Assembly (NCBI GenBank): GCA_022813625.1
Contig: JAKLMB010000006.1
Location: 620,001-684,000 of the forward strand
Direction: 5' to 3'
Length of the DNA: 64,000 nucleotides
DNA from: Aaosphaeria pasadenensis
Taxonomy: Eukaryota; Ascomycota; Dothideomycetes; Pleosporales
Shown: piece by piece, positions 23,739-34,965 of the stretch
Position numbering within the stretch: position 1 is the stretch's first letter
How the letters are laid out: each line of letters opens with the position of its first letter
Program-made: the position numbers and the translations under genes
Notes under the pieces: model-generated
What the model was told of the DNA's origin: nothing
The model's input: the letters and a program-made list of their open reading frames with translations, nothing else
Database searches by the model: none

Positions 23739-25186
23739 TCAAGCAATGACAGCGTTCGCCTGATTTTCTTTTCTTTCCTCTTCCTTCGCACCGACTTTCG
23801 AAGTACTTTGGTGGATGTTCTTGAGAACCGTGCTTAGCTCCACGAGGAACCTGTCGACCTCCTTCTCCGTTCCAACAGTAACTCTCAGGCATCCCAAACA
23901 CCCATGCTCTTTTCCTCTGAATCTAACAACGACTCCCTTTTCTTCGGCCAGAGCTTCGTACACGGCAAGTGCCGTCTCATTCGACGGCTTTCCGCCTTGA
24001 TCCTTGGGCGCATCAAGCATCTCGACGAGCAAGAAGTTCGATTCAGATCCTCCTAGGAATTTGCCGACACCAGGAACCTTGGGTAACTCCTTCAACAGCC
24101 TTTCACGCTGCTTTACTATCAAGTCTTTGTTTCTTCGCATGATTTCCAGGTGTTTTGAACTAAGTGCTGCCCGAGCCAACTGACTTGTAGGATTCGGAAT
24201 GTTGTATGGTGCCTTGAGGGAGTTCAGTATCCTCGCAATCGCTGGGTCTGTGAATGCCGCTCCCAATCTTATTCCTGCAAGACCGAACGCCTTCGACAAG
24301 GTCTGCATCACTACCAGGTTGGGCCATTCCGCGACCCATTCTGCCAAACTTGTACCCTCAGGTGCGAAATCGATATATGCTTCGTCCAAGACGACTATCC
24401 CGTTCCAAGTTGGGTGCTCCAATATCTTTTGTACATCCTCCTTCTTCAAAAGCGCTGCGGTCGGGTTTCCAGGCGAACAAAGGTAGGCCAACTTGATGTT
24501 AGGGTCGGACGAAAGTGCGGAGGTGATGCTAGGGACGTCGAGTTGGAATTCTTCTGAAAGCAACGGCACCTTGACGAGAGAGACGTCGTTCACCTGTGCC
24601 GAAACACTGTACATTCCATACGTTGGTGGACATGTCAGGATTTTGTCTTTTCCAGGGACGCAGAATGCGCGGAGGAGTGCGTCAATTGCTTCGTCTGAGC
24701 CTACGCCAACGAAAAGGTGTTCGGGGGTGATGGTCTTCGAGGTGTGGGTGTGGGTGTTTCGGAGATCGCAAAGGGCTTGCTTAAGTTCATTCTGGTGACT
24801 ATAAAGAGTAGGACTGGTTAGAATGATAGCTATAAGCTGCAATTGAACAATACTGCACGTACGGATCTGGATATCTATTCAGTCCAAGCAGATCGACGTC
24901 AATGGCTGACAGAGATCCGGATGCGCCGTTCGCTGTGGAGCCAGATAATGCTCCTGTCGACTCAAGAGCTAACCCAGGACCGTATGCATTCTCGTTCGCA
25001 TCGAGTAGGATGTTCTTCCCGTCGTCCTTGTAGTCACTGCGCATGCCATCAGTGGTCAAGCTCTTGATATGTCTGGCGCATGCAATTGAGCTTCACGTAC
25101 TCGCGCGCACATCGATACGGCTCCAATGCCAGTATATTTGGCCTTGCGCATGTGGAGAGATCGAAGGGGGATTTGTTGGGTGCCAT
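23739..25186 (-). CDS. HIS5: Histidinol-phosphate aminotransferase
   Basis: Three exons (25101-25186, 24863-25036, 23739-24798; both introns 64 bases) encode 439 residues. It transfers an amino group from glutamate to imidazole acetol phosphate, late in histidine synthesis, with PLP. The start MAPNKSPFDLSTCARP leads to LEPYRCARDDYKDDG and ILLDANENAYGP, as in yeast HIS5. The PLP lysine is in TLSKAFGLAGIRLG, the aspartate that holds the pyridine nitrogen is in VVLDEAYIDF, and VVVRFRGKEHGCLGCLRVTVGT is near the end. Both splice joins restore motifs broken in the genomic frame (ARD-DYK and RYPDP-HQNELK). Two TGACTC elements upstream suggest cross-pathway control. Confidence 0.96.
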
Positions 25187-25283
25187 TGTGGAGGATGTGG
25201 CTGTTGGTTGTTGGATGTGAACAAGCTCAAGATTGATGGTCGGCGGGCACTTTTTGTAGCGCGGGGCAGCGATGTCGGGCGAA

Positions 25284-25351
25284 GAGTCACCACGGAAGAC
25301 GCTTGCGATAAGTACCAACAATAATCGTACTTTTGCGTATAATAAGAGTCA
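25284..25351 (-). promoter_or_regulatory. Two TGACTC elements upstream of HIS5 (CPC1/GCN4-type sites)
   Basis: TGACTC reads toward the gene at 25284-25289 and 25346-25351, 98 and 160 bases before the start codon. This is the core bound by GCN4 in yeast and CPC1 in filamentous fungi at amino acid biosynthesis genes. Six-base sites occur by chance, but two in the right place before a histidine gene are meaningful. Confidence 0.6.
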
Positions 25352-26113
25352 CAATAAGCACAGACGGCCTATACAGCTGCACACTGAGCCAATTGCTATA
25401 ACGAAGAATAATCTACGTCATGGCCAGAATATTGTTAAGTGAGTTGTCTTTATGCAACTTTTCATACAGCTGCACTGACCGTAAATGTACTGCAGCTAGG
25501 TACGGATCCTGGAATAGTTATAAACTTAGAAACCACGCGTATGGATGTAAAAATACAAAACACGACAGTAGATTCACCAGTTCCTGCGCTATTGCCAATG
25601 CAAACGGCGGTGGTGTCCCTCAATGAACAGGGAAAATTCAATGTCCAGGAATGATACATGAGTCACACCACTATGGTTGGGTGCATCCTCAGTATTTGAT
25701 ATGTGCTCTTTGTAAGATTTCATACGCATTTGACTTAGACATAGTCACATATGAGTAGCTACAGAGTCAAAGATGCCTTTCTGTATTGGATTTTCTAGCC
25801 CAAAACTCGTACACCTCGATGGTGCCTATGTAGGAAAGCGGCAATGCCCACAGCCAGTCCTTCTCTTCACATCATGAAATGATGTATGTACATGGCCGGA
25901 CCACAACCCTAGACCTCGCAATTGGACAAGTTTTGTCTCCAATGGTGGTATTAATATAACCAGCCTTATTGCTTCCAGATCCGTTGATAATTCAGTCGTG
26001 TTTTCTGCGGTCTTTCTTTCCACTTCCTTGTGTCTTTTGGGTCCGAGTAGATGTGATCCATCGTACTCCCTCCCAACGACAAGTACTGATAAAACATGAA
26101 TAGGGCGTTGCTG
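25352..26113. other. Intergenic region with one doubtful short frame
   Basis: A frame at about 25466-25654 (+) ends in a protein-like stretch (NLETTRMDVKIQNTTVDS) but has no ATG in a usable place. A 57-base GT-AG intron after ATG 25420 joins to a different frame. I cannot support a gene; it could be the remnant of one. An inverted CCTACATAGG core lies at 25825-25834. Confidence 0.35.
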
Positions 26114-26950
26114 TTAAGGCTCTGCGTATTTAAGCCAAGCGAAATTCTTGTCCGCTATTACCAAATTGTGTCCTTTCCCCCACACCGTGCAGTCTGATGC
26201 AAAACGGAGTGTTCCAATCTGGATCAAGGGTGTCAAGGTGTTGCATTTAGAAGCATCGAACGCGCCGAATCCTTGGACGTTCGTTCTTAAAGTGGTACGC
26301 ATCGTCTCATCCAAGCCGTGGGCTTCCTCGCGATCGACGAGCACACGTCGAGAACGGACATCGGTGCCATGTATTGAAGAAACCATTTGTGTTGGCCTAG
26401 TCAGATTGAGAGTCACTGCTTCGACATATAATACGGCAGAGTCGGGGTCTCTGTAAAACATCAAGTCGGCAAGTGTTTTCAAGAGAACGGCAAGATAATC
26501 GAAAACGTGCGATGCAAAACCGAGATCGTTATCCTCGAGTAGGGAAAGCAGGTCCGAATCAGCTGGCATGGATGGAGTCGTGCCAGCTTCGCTAAAAGGC
26601 TCACGCAAGCGAAGATCAACGTTGATGACAAGATTATTGATCACCGAAGAGAGTGCGGGGAATCGAAGCCATGTGAGAGAGAAGAAGGGGCGGCCATGTG
26701 AAAATGCAATGGAGAGCTCGTAGTTTAGTTGCTTGGATGCATGCATATGCTGGATAGCTTGCTTGACCTCGCGATAGGTCTGATGGCACGCTCGAAGTAG
26801 TCCTCGATAACAGCGAAGCGGTAGATGTTCTCTGACGTACTTCGCCGTGACGAGCATTACCGCACGAGGCCGTGGCTCGAGCTCATCTCGAAGCAGGATG
26901 TCATATATAATTTCGCGGAGCTCTATGGGCAAGTCAAGCAAGCCAGGCAT
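26114..26950 (-). CDS. F-box-like domain protein of unknown function
   Basis: A single-exon gene of 278 residues. The start MPGLLDLPIELREIIYDILL is an F-box-like/2EXR-type motif, common in large expanded families of filamentous ascomycetes. Residues 50-65 (LRACHQTYREVKQAI) match the usual second helix in these proteins, where a cysteine or serine precedes RQxYxE. The rest has no catalytic motif I recognise. By analogy the N-terminus may bind SKP1, but many members are not proven ligase subunits. No signal peptide or membrane segment. Confidence 0.75.
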   Translation of the reverse strand: MPGLLDLPIELREIIYDILLRDELEPRPRAVMLVTAKYVREHLPLRCYRGLLRACHQTYREVKQAIQHMHASKQLNYELSIAFSHGRPFFSLTWLRFPALSSVINNLVINVDLRLREPFSEAGTTPSMPADSDLLSLLEDNDLGFASHVFDYLAVLLKTLADLMFYRDPDSAVLYVEAVTLNLTRPTQMVSSIHGTDVRSRRVLVDREEAHGLDETMRTTLRTNVQGFGAFDASKCNTLTPLIQIGTLRFASDCTVWGKGHNLVIADKNFAWLKYAEP

Positions 26951-28047
26951 TCTTTAATGGTTGGACAGCGCCTTTGAGGGGTCCAGCGATAAGGCTGCGG
27001 TGGAGTCAAGACTGGATCCAGCGGAGTAATGCGGAAGACTGCCACCAATATCGTCATCAAAATCCCATGGCGCACATGCTTTTCAAACACGTTAGAAGTG
27101 TACGTCAGGCGGAAGCATCATGGTCGGGCTGAAAAATCGAGAGGCCAGAAAACTGGTGACAGCTGGTCGTGAACTTCGAATATTGATGGTCTCGGCGCTG
27201 CCACTAGCCGCATTGGGCGATTTGCAGTGCACATAGCACGTGACATTGCACAACATATCGATTTCGCTTCGTGATCGTGACTTTCTAAGATGGTCAGATA
27301 GGTTCCTACATAGGTAGTTATCGTGCGTCGAATCTTATCGTATGACCGACGGTACGTTGACTCACCAACAATCAGCTACACTATCTTCACTCCACAGCCT
27401 CATTGAGGTGGATAGCGTAAGAGGTATGGGTTCGTGTTGGGCCCGAAATGTGGAGAATTATTTTCTTTGGCGCTCTGATAGAAACAATCTGGGCCAGATG
27501 AATTGTATCCAGTGGGCTGGAGAGTATATTTAATCTGCAACTTCACCCCGATTCTTACCCAAATGCAATGAGGGTCTCGGCCGTTCCTCGTATGGACGGC
27601 GGGGTTGCGTCGGGTCGGATCAAGCTCGGATAGGCCTTCATCATTTCGAAATTCCTGAAACTCCTTTCTCGAATGGTTGGTGTAGGAACATGTAGATGAT
27701 TCAATTCGTATCCGTACAGCAACAACTTATCAAACTGGTTGATTCCCATCATCTTCTTCTCCTCCGCAATCTTTCCCTTTGTTTCGTCTTATCTGATGAG
27801 TTTAGATATGTCCGTTTCAATGGCTGTCGATGGGTCGGGCTTGGCCAGAGAGAACCATACCCAGTTGCTCGATCCACCATGGGGTCCCGATCGGACATAG
27901 CATAGCAACGGCGTGCGGGACCAACTACGGAATGGTTACCTAGTCATAATGTTGGAAACATCATTGCGTAGCTTCTTAAAAGGTCCGGTTCCTACTGTTC
28001 TTGTGTCTTGGGTCGAGAAAAAGAATTTCATCAACCTCAGAGTCACA
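26951..28047. other. Divergent intergenic region, no gene seen
   Basis: It separates the F-box-like gene from the SSU1-type gene. An identical copy of CTACATAGGTAGT is at 27306-27318. The frame of the transporter is open upstream of its chosen start, with another ATG at 27949. Confidence 0.5.
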
Positions 28048-29379
28048 ATGGACGGCCATGCATTGGACAGAGTTGGCACAAACAATCCAGCTTTGACTGC
28101 GCCTAGCCAACTCCTGTCTGGCACTCATGCTCAAGACAATCAAGATGAACCCCTATCACAATTCGGCTTCGAACAAAAACAATTACGCCCTACATGGAGG
28201 AACTGGCGAAACGTCGTACGCAACTTCTCACCTTCTTGGTTCTCGGTTACAATGGGTACTGGAATCACTTCCTTAATCTTCATTGTTCTCCCTTTCAAAT
28301 CAGATTGCCTCTATTGGCTCTCGGTCGCCTTCTTTGCACTGAACACTGTCCTGTTCTTTGCTGCACTGTTTATATCAATCCTTCGCTATGTTCTCTATCC
28401 GGAGGTATGGGGAGCCATGATTGCCGACAGCACCAATTCCCTTTTCCTAGGCACCATCCCCATCGGATTTTCGACCTTGGTGGAATCTTGGATATTTCTT
28501 TGTGCCCCCTACATGGGGTACTGGGCGGTAACATTCGCATGGGTGTGCTGGATCATCAACTGCGTTGTTGCACTGGCTGTGACAATATCTCTCACGATCC
28601 TCCTCATCTCCGCAACCCATCAGCAGGCCCTTCATCGCATAACTGCCGCCCAGCTTCTCCCGATATCTGCTACTATGGTCGCCGCCGCTACCGGAGCCGA
28701 GATCGCAAAGTTCATACAAGACCCTCAAGTTGCGCTTGGGACGCTGCTCGCATCGTATGTAATGTGGGGTATGGCAATGCCGTTGTCCATGACAGTCCTC
28801 GTCATGTACTACACTCGACTTGCTTTACACAAGCTGCCGCCTAGGGAAGTTGTAGTATCGTCGTTCCTCCCCCTCAGCCCACTCGGAATGGGTGGTTACA
28901 CCATCTTATACCTGGGCACTGTGTCCCGCGACGTCTTCCCCAGAACGCAATTCTTTCAAGGCCTCCCCGTGGCTGGCGAGATCTTCTTTATCCTCGGTGC
29001 GTTCATCGCACTGACTATGTGGGGGTTCGGCCTCATTTGGCTCTGTTTTGCTCTGGCTTCGATCTACAAGTCTCGTCCTTTCCCGTTTAATATGGGATGG
29101 TGGGGTTTTACATTTCCGCTTGGAGCTTTTGCGATCAGCACTATTGAATTGGGGACGCAGATGCCGAGTCTATTCTTCAGGATACTGGGAACAATATTTG
29201 GGATGGCGGTCGTATTATTGTGGTTTGTCGTCACGGTTGGCACTGTGAGGGGTGCGGTTGATGGGTCGTTGTTCATGGCCCCGTGCGTAATGCATGCATC
29301 TAAGAAAACAAAAGTCGAAGAGGAAGCAGGAGAAGAGGAAGAAGAAGTAATAGAAGAGGGAGAAGTAGGCAAGTGTTGA
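28048..29379 (+). CDS. SSU1-type sulfite efflux transporter (TDT/SLAC1 family)
   Basis: A single-exon gene of 443 residues from the ATG in the strong context AGTCACAATGG; an upstream in-frame ATG (27949) would add 33 residues unlike the family. After a polar N-terminus, WRNVVRNFSPSWFSVTMGTG begins the first of about ten membrane helices. The family includes fungal SSU1 sulfite pumps and malate carriers; the NFSPSWF start and the closely packed TDT helices fit SSU1. It would export sulfite made during reduced-sulfur breakdown at the plasma membrane. The C-terminus is an unusual run of Glu ending EEGEVGKC. It is not next to other sulfur genes, so regulation cannot be read from context. Confidence 0.9.
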   Translation: MDGHALDRVGTNNPALTAPSQLLSGTHAQDNQDEPLSQFGFEQKQLRPTWRNWRNVVRNFSPSWFSVTMGTGITSLIFIVLPFKSDCLYWLSVAFFALNTVLFFAALFISILRYVLYPEVWGAMIADSTNSLFLGTIPIGFSTLVESWIFLCAPYMGYWAVTFAWVCWIINCVVALAVTISLTILLISATHQQALHRITAAQLLPISATMVAAATGAEIAKFIQDPQVALGTLLASYVMWGMAMPLSMTVLVMYYTRLALHKLPPREVVVSSFLPLSPLGMGGYTILYLGTVSRDVFPRTQFFQGLPVAGEIFFILGAFIALTMWGFGLIWLCFALASIYKSRPFPFNMGWWGFTFPLGAFAISTIELGTQMPSLFFRILGTIFGMAVVLLWFVVTVGTVRGAVDGSLFMAPCVMHASKKTKVEEEAGEEEEEVIEEGEVGKC

Positions 29380-29758
29380 CATGATACCCATAGATTACGA
29401 CAAAGTTCAAAAGTTTAGATCACGTACTGTATTAATATGAATGTTTACCATACTGCAACGTTTGTACAGTGAGATATTGAATAGCTATTTTGTAGCACGT
29501 TACGGCAAATATTTGTAGACATACTTCATCTTGGGATCCAAGCAACAATAGTGGAAGTTATTAGGAGGGTCATCAAATTTCATACATTCTGGATCGTTTG
29601 ATCTCTGGCATAAGATGCATATATCTAGAAAGGTACAGTAATGCGTGTCATAAGTCGTTCGCAGACCCTGCCGCGTCAGTTATGCATAGCGCATCCGTAC
29701 TCTCCCATCAATCCAAGCATGAAATCTTCGGAACCCCCCATCATGGTCCGTCGCTTAT
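29380..29758. other. Convergent intergenic region
   Basis: Shared 3' flank of the transporter gene and the small secreted protein gene. Nothing else is seen. Confidence 0.55.
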
Positions 29759-30156
29759 CTATGAGCGGCGGAGCCTGGCAGCACCTGCCGCCGAGCATTG
29801 ATCTGTTCCCATACCATTAGCATTGATCCGACCCCCATTCAAGCAAGGAGATTCTTACCCTTCTGAGCCTGGCACTCGGAGGTATCAAAGTCGCCCTGGC
29901 CAGAGTTGGCCAGGTTTGCGCAGCCGTTGAACTGCTGGTCGCAAGATCGCTGGAGAGCAGCCCCGAGGTTGACGAACGTGGCGCCGTTGACTTCGAAGGG
30001 ACGGTCCTCATTTCCAGAATCGAGGATTGGGGTGGCCTCGACTCCTCCCAAGGCACCAGTAAAGGTCTGAGAGTTGGCCTGAGGGGCACGTCGGAGCACA
30101 CGGGCATTCGTGAGGGCGACCGCGGCCAATATGGTGAATGCAGTGGTGAACTTCAT
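29759..30156 (-). CDS. Small secreted protein, 113 residues
   Basis: Two exons (29859-30156 and 29759-29802) joined across a 56-base intron with a GCTAAT branch site. The signal peptide is MKFTTAFTILAAVALTNA, followed by RVLRRAP, a possible KEX2-type dibasic site. The mature protein has NSQTFTGALGG, DRPFEVNGATF and four cysteines (SCDQQFNGC, then C-x6-C restored by splicing as CQAQKDQC). Without splicing the last cysteine is lost. This organisation matches a conserved family of small secreted fungal proteins of unknown function. The end, AARLRRS, is basic. Role at the cell surface or with a host is unknown. Confidence 0.82.
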
Positions 30157-30996
30157 TTTGAATGAATGGTTGGGTATACGTAAATCAATTGTATAATAAG
30201 TCTAAAATGAATGAATGAATGGAAGTAGTCAAGTTGCTGCGACCAAGCGCGAGTAAATGACTGTACGAATTGAAAGAATTGAAAGGACTGGAAGGGTAGA
30301 TAGAAGTTAATCAGAACTGCATGGGACTTCCATGGCTCATTTATAATGCCCTCTATATCGTGTGAGTCTGTGATGATTTCAGAGGCTCTTTACAAGATTA
30401 ATTGAGGGCTGGTAGGCAATGCTCACGATCGTCACTGCGCACGCATCTGGCATGGGACCTGAGACGGTGTGTGTCGCGAAGGCGGAACCGGCAACGCCTC
30501 AACGCATTCTGCCGAACCATGCGGAAGATTCCAAGCACCAGTAGGATAACGAATCATCCCAAACATTGTTCTAGTATCATTGTCAAGCATGAGCTTACCG
30601 CTTATTGACAGATCGGTGACAGCTTCCAAAGTCCTTGATCCTGGATCTTGGGAGAGTTTGAGGCACATTCAGCGTTGAACCACGGCAATAAAACAGTCTG
30701 ATAAGGTTTCTAGATTATCTTGAAGACAGCTTGGAGATTGCATGTAGCGGCACCTGAGGCACTCATGACTTCATCAAGACTTGACGAGAGAGGATCGCCA
30801 TAAGGCTTGTCATCGAAGATCATTATGCGCTTTTCGCAGTCATGGAATTGCTCTTTGCCTCAGCAAAGCCATTGTACTCCCCAGCTTCAAAATAGAGTTC
30901 CGCCGATACAGATCTGAGATAATATTGATAGTTGGAAACCCAAGCGGTTGCTGCAGATGTCCTCCTGAACGCCTGTAACGTGTTGAATCTCAGTCG
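30157..30996. other. Intergenic region
   Basis: It contains the promoter of the small secreted protein gene and the 3' flank of the SurE-like gene. No frame with domain character is seen. Confidence 0.5.
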
Positions 30997-32014
30997 TCAG
31001 GAACCAGATCTATGTTTAATACAAGAGAGAATATTCTGAAGCTTAGGCAGGACCTGCGCTTGTCGAGCAGCATCAATTGTTGTCTTGTCAGTTGCATCTC
31101 CGATGCTGATGGTAACGTAACAATCATTGTTATCGCGTATATCAGACTCAAGTGGAAGGCGTCTGGTTCCGCACCATTCCACGTCGTAGTCGCTGAGGAA
31201 ACCCCAATGAATTCTCGTAAGAACATACGTAAACTTGTCTGCACTGTTGCATTTTGCCTCTGATACTTTTCCAAAATTGACGTTGAGCCAGGTTTCTGGG
31301 GGCAGGTAAGGCGGACCGGACTCGAGGATAGTGCTGGTAACTTTGAGGGCCAACTCGGCGTAGATCTTGGAGTGAAGAGGCGTGGGCTTGTTCCAAGCTG
31401 TAGGATAACCGGTAACACCAGAAAAGGCTATGGCTGGGATGCCGTTCTGTGCAGCATAGACGGCGGCACCAACAGTACCTGAGAATGGGACTTTGATTCC
31501 AGCGTTGTCCCCTACGTTGGGCCCGGTCACAGCAAGTTCGGCCCGAGCGTTCCACAGTTTGGGTCCGATCTCATCGATGCCCGTTTTGATGCTGGTAACT
31601 GGGAAACTGTTGACATAATTAAGCCGGGTTTCACTCTGATTGGTGCCGATGGGAGGACTGTTTGGCGGGCAGCTCTGTGTCGCATTAGACGTTGTTCTGA
31701 CGTGGTTGTGTGGGTTAGCATAGCTCACCTGGTGAATGCACCCATTACCATCTACTTGCTTGGGTGGAGCATCGAGAGAGCCTATATTACAGGTATCAGT
31801 TTCCATATCGAAGCGGGATGTAATAGAGAAACAAGATCTACGAACCGCGTCCTGAATTTTGCTTTGCAGGAGCTGACAGAACTACATCATGCCCAGCGAA
31901 AGTCAGAGTGTTGAAGAAAGTTCGAACATTTGCTTCCGCCCAACCATCATCGTTGGATTGGATTATCCGGACAGCATGGACGAGAGGAATTAGGCATAAT
32001 AATGAGAAGTGCAT
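30997..32014 (-). CDS. Secreted SurE-like phosphatase/nucleotidase
   Basis: Two exons (31846-32014 and 30997-31781, 64-base intron) encode 317 residues. The signal peptide is MHFSLLCLIPLVHA. The SurE metal site follows at once (RIIQSNDDGWAEANVR), then GHDVVLSAPA; the join restores NSGRGSLDAP, matching the SurE loop SGxGSS. SPPIGTN, VTGPNVGDNAG and FSGTVGAAVYAA continue the fold. Bacterial SurE removes phosphate from nucleoside monophosphates; secreted fungal members are annotated as acid phosphatases. A secreted phosphate-scavenging enzyme is the likely role. The 5' splice site is GTTCGT, less usual than GTAAGT but needed to keep frame and motif. Confidence 0.9.
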
Positions 32015-34965
32015 GTTTGCTATATTAGGGATGTTCGAAACGAATGTGGGCGTGACTATGATCACGAAATCGCGATGATTGCGATGTGTGGCGACGGATA
32101 GGTAGAACCTGAAAAAAGAGTGAAGGGTGCGCGAGAGCCGTTTCAAAAAGAAGAACCTTCCACGATTACCTTATGTATTGATCACATAGTTATCGTCGGT
32201 ACATCTACAATCAACGAATATTTGGCGATCCCTTGGACAGAGGGTCTTGGACGGGCCGTTGGCTGGGAGTCTGAGACTACTCCGTGGTGGCGATACCTGC
32301 AAACAAACAAATATCAACGAATATTGTCTGACGAGGCTGTGATTAGTTGTAATCGACTGGCATACACAGATTGAGCGGTTCCATAAAGGGCTATGGGAAG
32401 GCATGTTTGGTGTCTGATTCGTTGGATGGACCTTAAGGGGAGATGACGATTGGAACAGACACACCCGTGACACCGTAGTCGTTGTCCGCGACGACCCTGT
32501 CCGGCTTGGCAGGCACCTTGCCTATCATCCAATGTAGGTACCCATCGTGCCATCCTACTACCCACGTGCTACCCCCTCCTACCGAGGGTGTCAGGCAGGT
32601 ATCTCATTCGTCGGGGTACCCGTTAGACACCGAGCAAAGGACGGACGTCGTCGGACAAAATGTATGGTATCGTAATTTTGTCCATGATATCCATGGCAAG
32701 GAACGGACGAGCGGAATTGTATATTATGCATCGCTAGTTAGTATGTACATGCTCATAGTACTCGTAGGAATCCGAGCAGAGAAACAATAATAATGTCAAT
32801 CACTCTGTACCCGTAGCGTTATGTATCTATGTACGGAATACATAGACACATACATACTTGTCTACATATCTTTGGTATACATAGTCGCAATTAATGGTTG
32901 GGTTGCCCCACAAGTTCGGCGTCCTCTCCAAGCGCTAACTGAGTGATGTTGTGCTTGGGTCACGACAAGGCGAGTAGACAAATGCCCGATTCTGTCGGAT
33001 CGTCCCCTCTCGAAATCAATACAATATTGCCCCCATCGATTCATCGTTGCTCTTACTCCCCACGCGTACTTCCTGGTTATTCAAATATTTCGAGAGTGAC
33101 GAATGGTTGGCTTACCCAGAAAATGGACTTCGTAAGAGTTTCTGCATTGTATGTTCGCCAAAAAACTTGTTTCAATTCGAAGCAACATCAAGAGCGTGGA
33201 CGGCCTACTTCATGTTATCCTATATAACCTTTGTTCCATGCGATGCTTTCTTAAACTTACCTAGGTGATTGTCAGAATTCTGCAGATCTGAACTCGAAAT
33301 TCCGGCGAAACCGGGCCATTTCTTCAAATATAAGTCATGTGCCTGTGGGCCTGTTAAGCAAATTGTGGAGTAGAGTACCAGGTAGCACTCACCTCCCCCC
33401 TCCCCCATTGTTGGCAAGTACATGTTACCATGGCCTCAGGTTTATTGATGGCATAAACGGCAATTGCGTAACATTACGGTAGCCCAAATCGAATAGATCA
33501 GACGCGATTTGCGCTGTCGATCAGGGGTACCAGCAGGGTGGTAGGATGATCACCTATGGACATTTTAGACTTCGACGAACCTCCGAGGTATTGTTATGTT
33601 CTTATCTTAGCGTGGCATAGCTCAGCCTTGCTGCTGCCAATGCGAGAGGTCGCAGGCCGTCCGACTGGTGGACATTGAATGACGGTTGGGTATGCGTGCA
33701 GCCACAGGAATGTTTACATGGATTATCGTCCTTCGAATAGGGGCAGGAATTTGGACTCAGGTGATGTTCATAATACTCAAGGCAAGATATTCATCCCCTT
33801 TAACATTCCCTAATAGTACCCTATTTGATCAGATCAAGACGCAAATGATGCTTGCGATCAAGTTCGTAGATGGAGGGATATTGTCGAGTGATTTTCGCCG
33901 CACTTCACCGACATGGACCACTGAGTGTGTAGTCGCCGTGAAAGAGCCCTTCCGTGCATTCTCACCAACCGACGTCTCCGGCTTGAACGGACCGTCACGG
34001 GTACAAGGAGCAGGCGACTAGGGAACGAAGACCAGCTACAGACCTCTCATCATCTTCAGCTCCCATGGATACCCTTGAATAATCTCCTGACTGCAAGAGT
34101 AGTTGCGGGATGAGGGAGGAATATGAATGAAGTTGAAGACACCACTCCATACAATAATACGATAATACGATCTATGCATGCAAGTTTGTGAATCCTGCCG
34201 TACACTCTGCAGAAGGTTTGATTAGATATGCTCCCAGACTTTGATCAAACTTCTGTTGGTACCTTCGTATCCATCATGCGCTAGTCGTTACAGCTGTCAG
34301 GTTGTCGCCGCCACAAGCTCCCGCTGTCGTTGTCAACAATTACATCCTCGGCCCTTCGTGAGTAGCCCTTTTGGTTCGATGCTCAACCTGGAGTGGTAAT
34401 GATAATCAAGAGACGAGTAATAGATTATCGCTTCCCATGTCAATTGCTGTATCAATCGTCGGGATCTACACGGCTCTCTCCAAGTGTATTATACGAGCTA
34501 TCATGCTAATAAATGCTTCCAACTGTCTCCCATCATCTCGATTTCTAGCTTCATCCAATCCATTTCAAGTTAAGAACTAGCAAGCACGCACCGAGCGGTG
34601 CCCCGTGGAGAGAAGATTTGCGCGTTCCCTGCACACAGTGGGGAAGTAGTCAGTTCGGTAGGGTACCGCTAGCACAAGCTAGAGTTGGTTAATATGGCGC
34701 TATAGTAGCCCGTGTTATTCAATAATGGCGTGAATTGCTTTCACGGGAATTTTTTGAAACTTTAAGAGGGAGGGTAGTGCATCTTCCCCTTTCCACCCCG
34801 GTATCTGCTCTCTCTAGAGTGACGTACCCGGAACCTGTAGGTTGCATGATCTGTGTGGATAAGATCTGACACAGGAGCATCACTCAGACACCTACTTTAA
34901 TTAAACTTAAGAGTATATGCCAAAACGACGTTTGTTGTTTGCGCTCGTCTTTGACCGCTCTCAAC
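32015..34965. other. Gene-poor region, 2.95 kb
   Basis: I find only short frames without domain character on either strand. A small inverted repeat lies at 32826-32846. The segment between the SurE gene and the rhodopsin-domain gene is one of the emptiest in the window. Confidence 0.5.
32826..32846. repeat. Short inverted repeat TCTATGTA/TACATAGA
   Basis: Eight-base arms flank a five-base spacer in an AT-rich intergenic stretch. It could form a hairpin, but its size does not exceed what chance provides. Confidence 0.5.
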
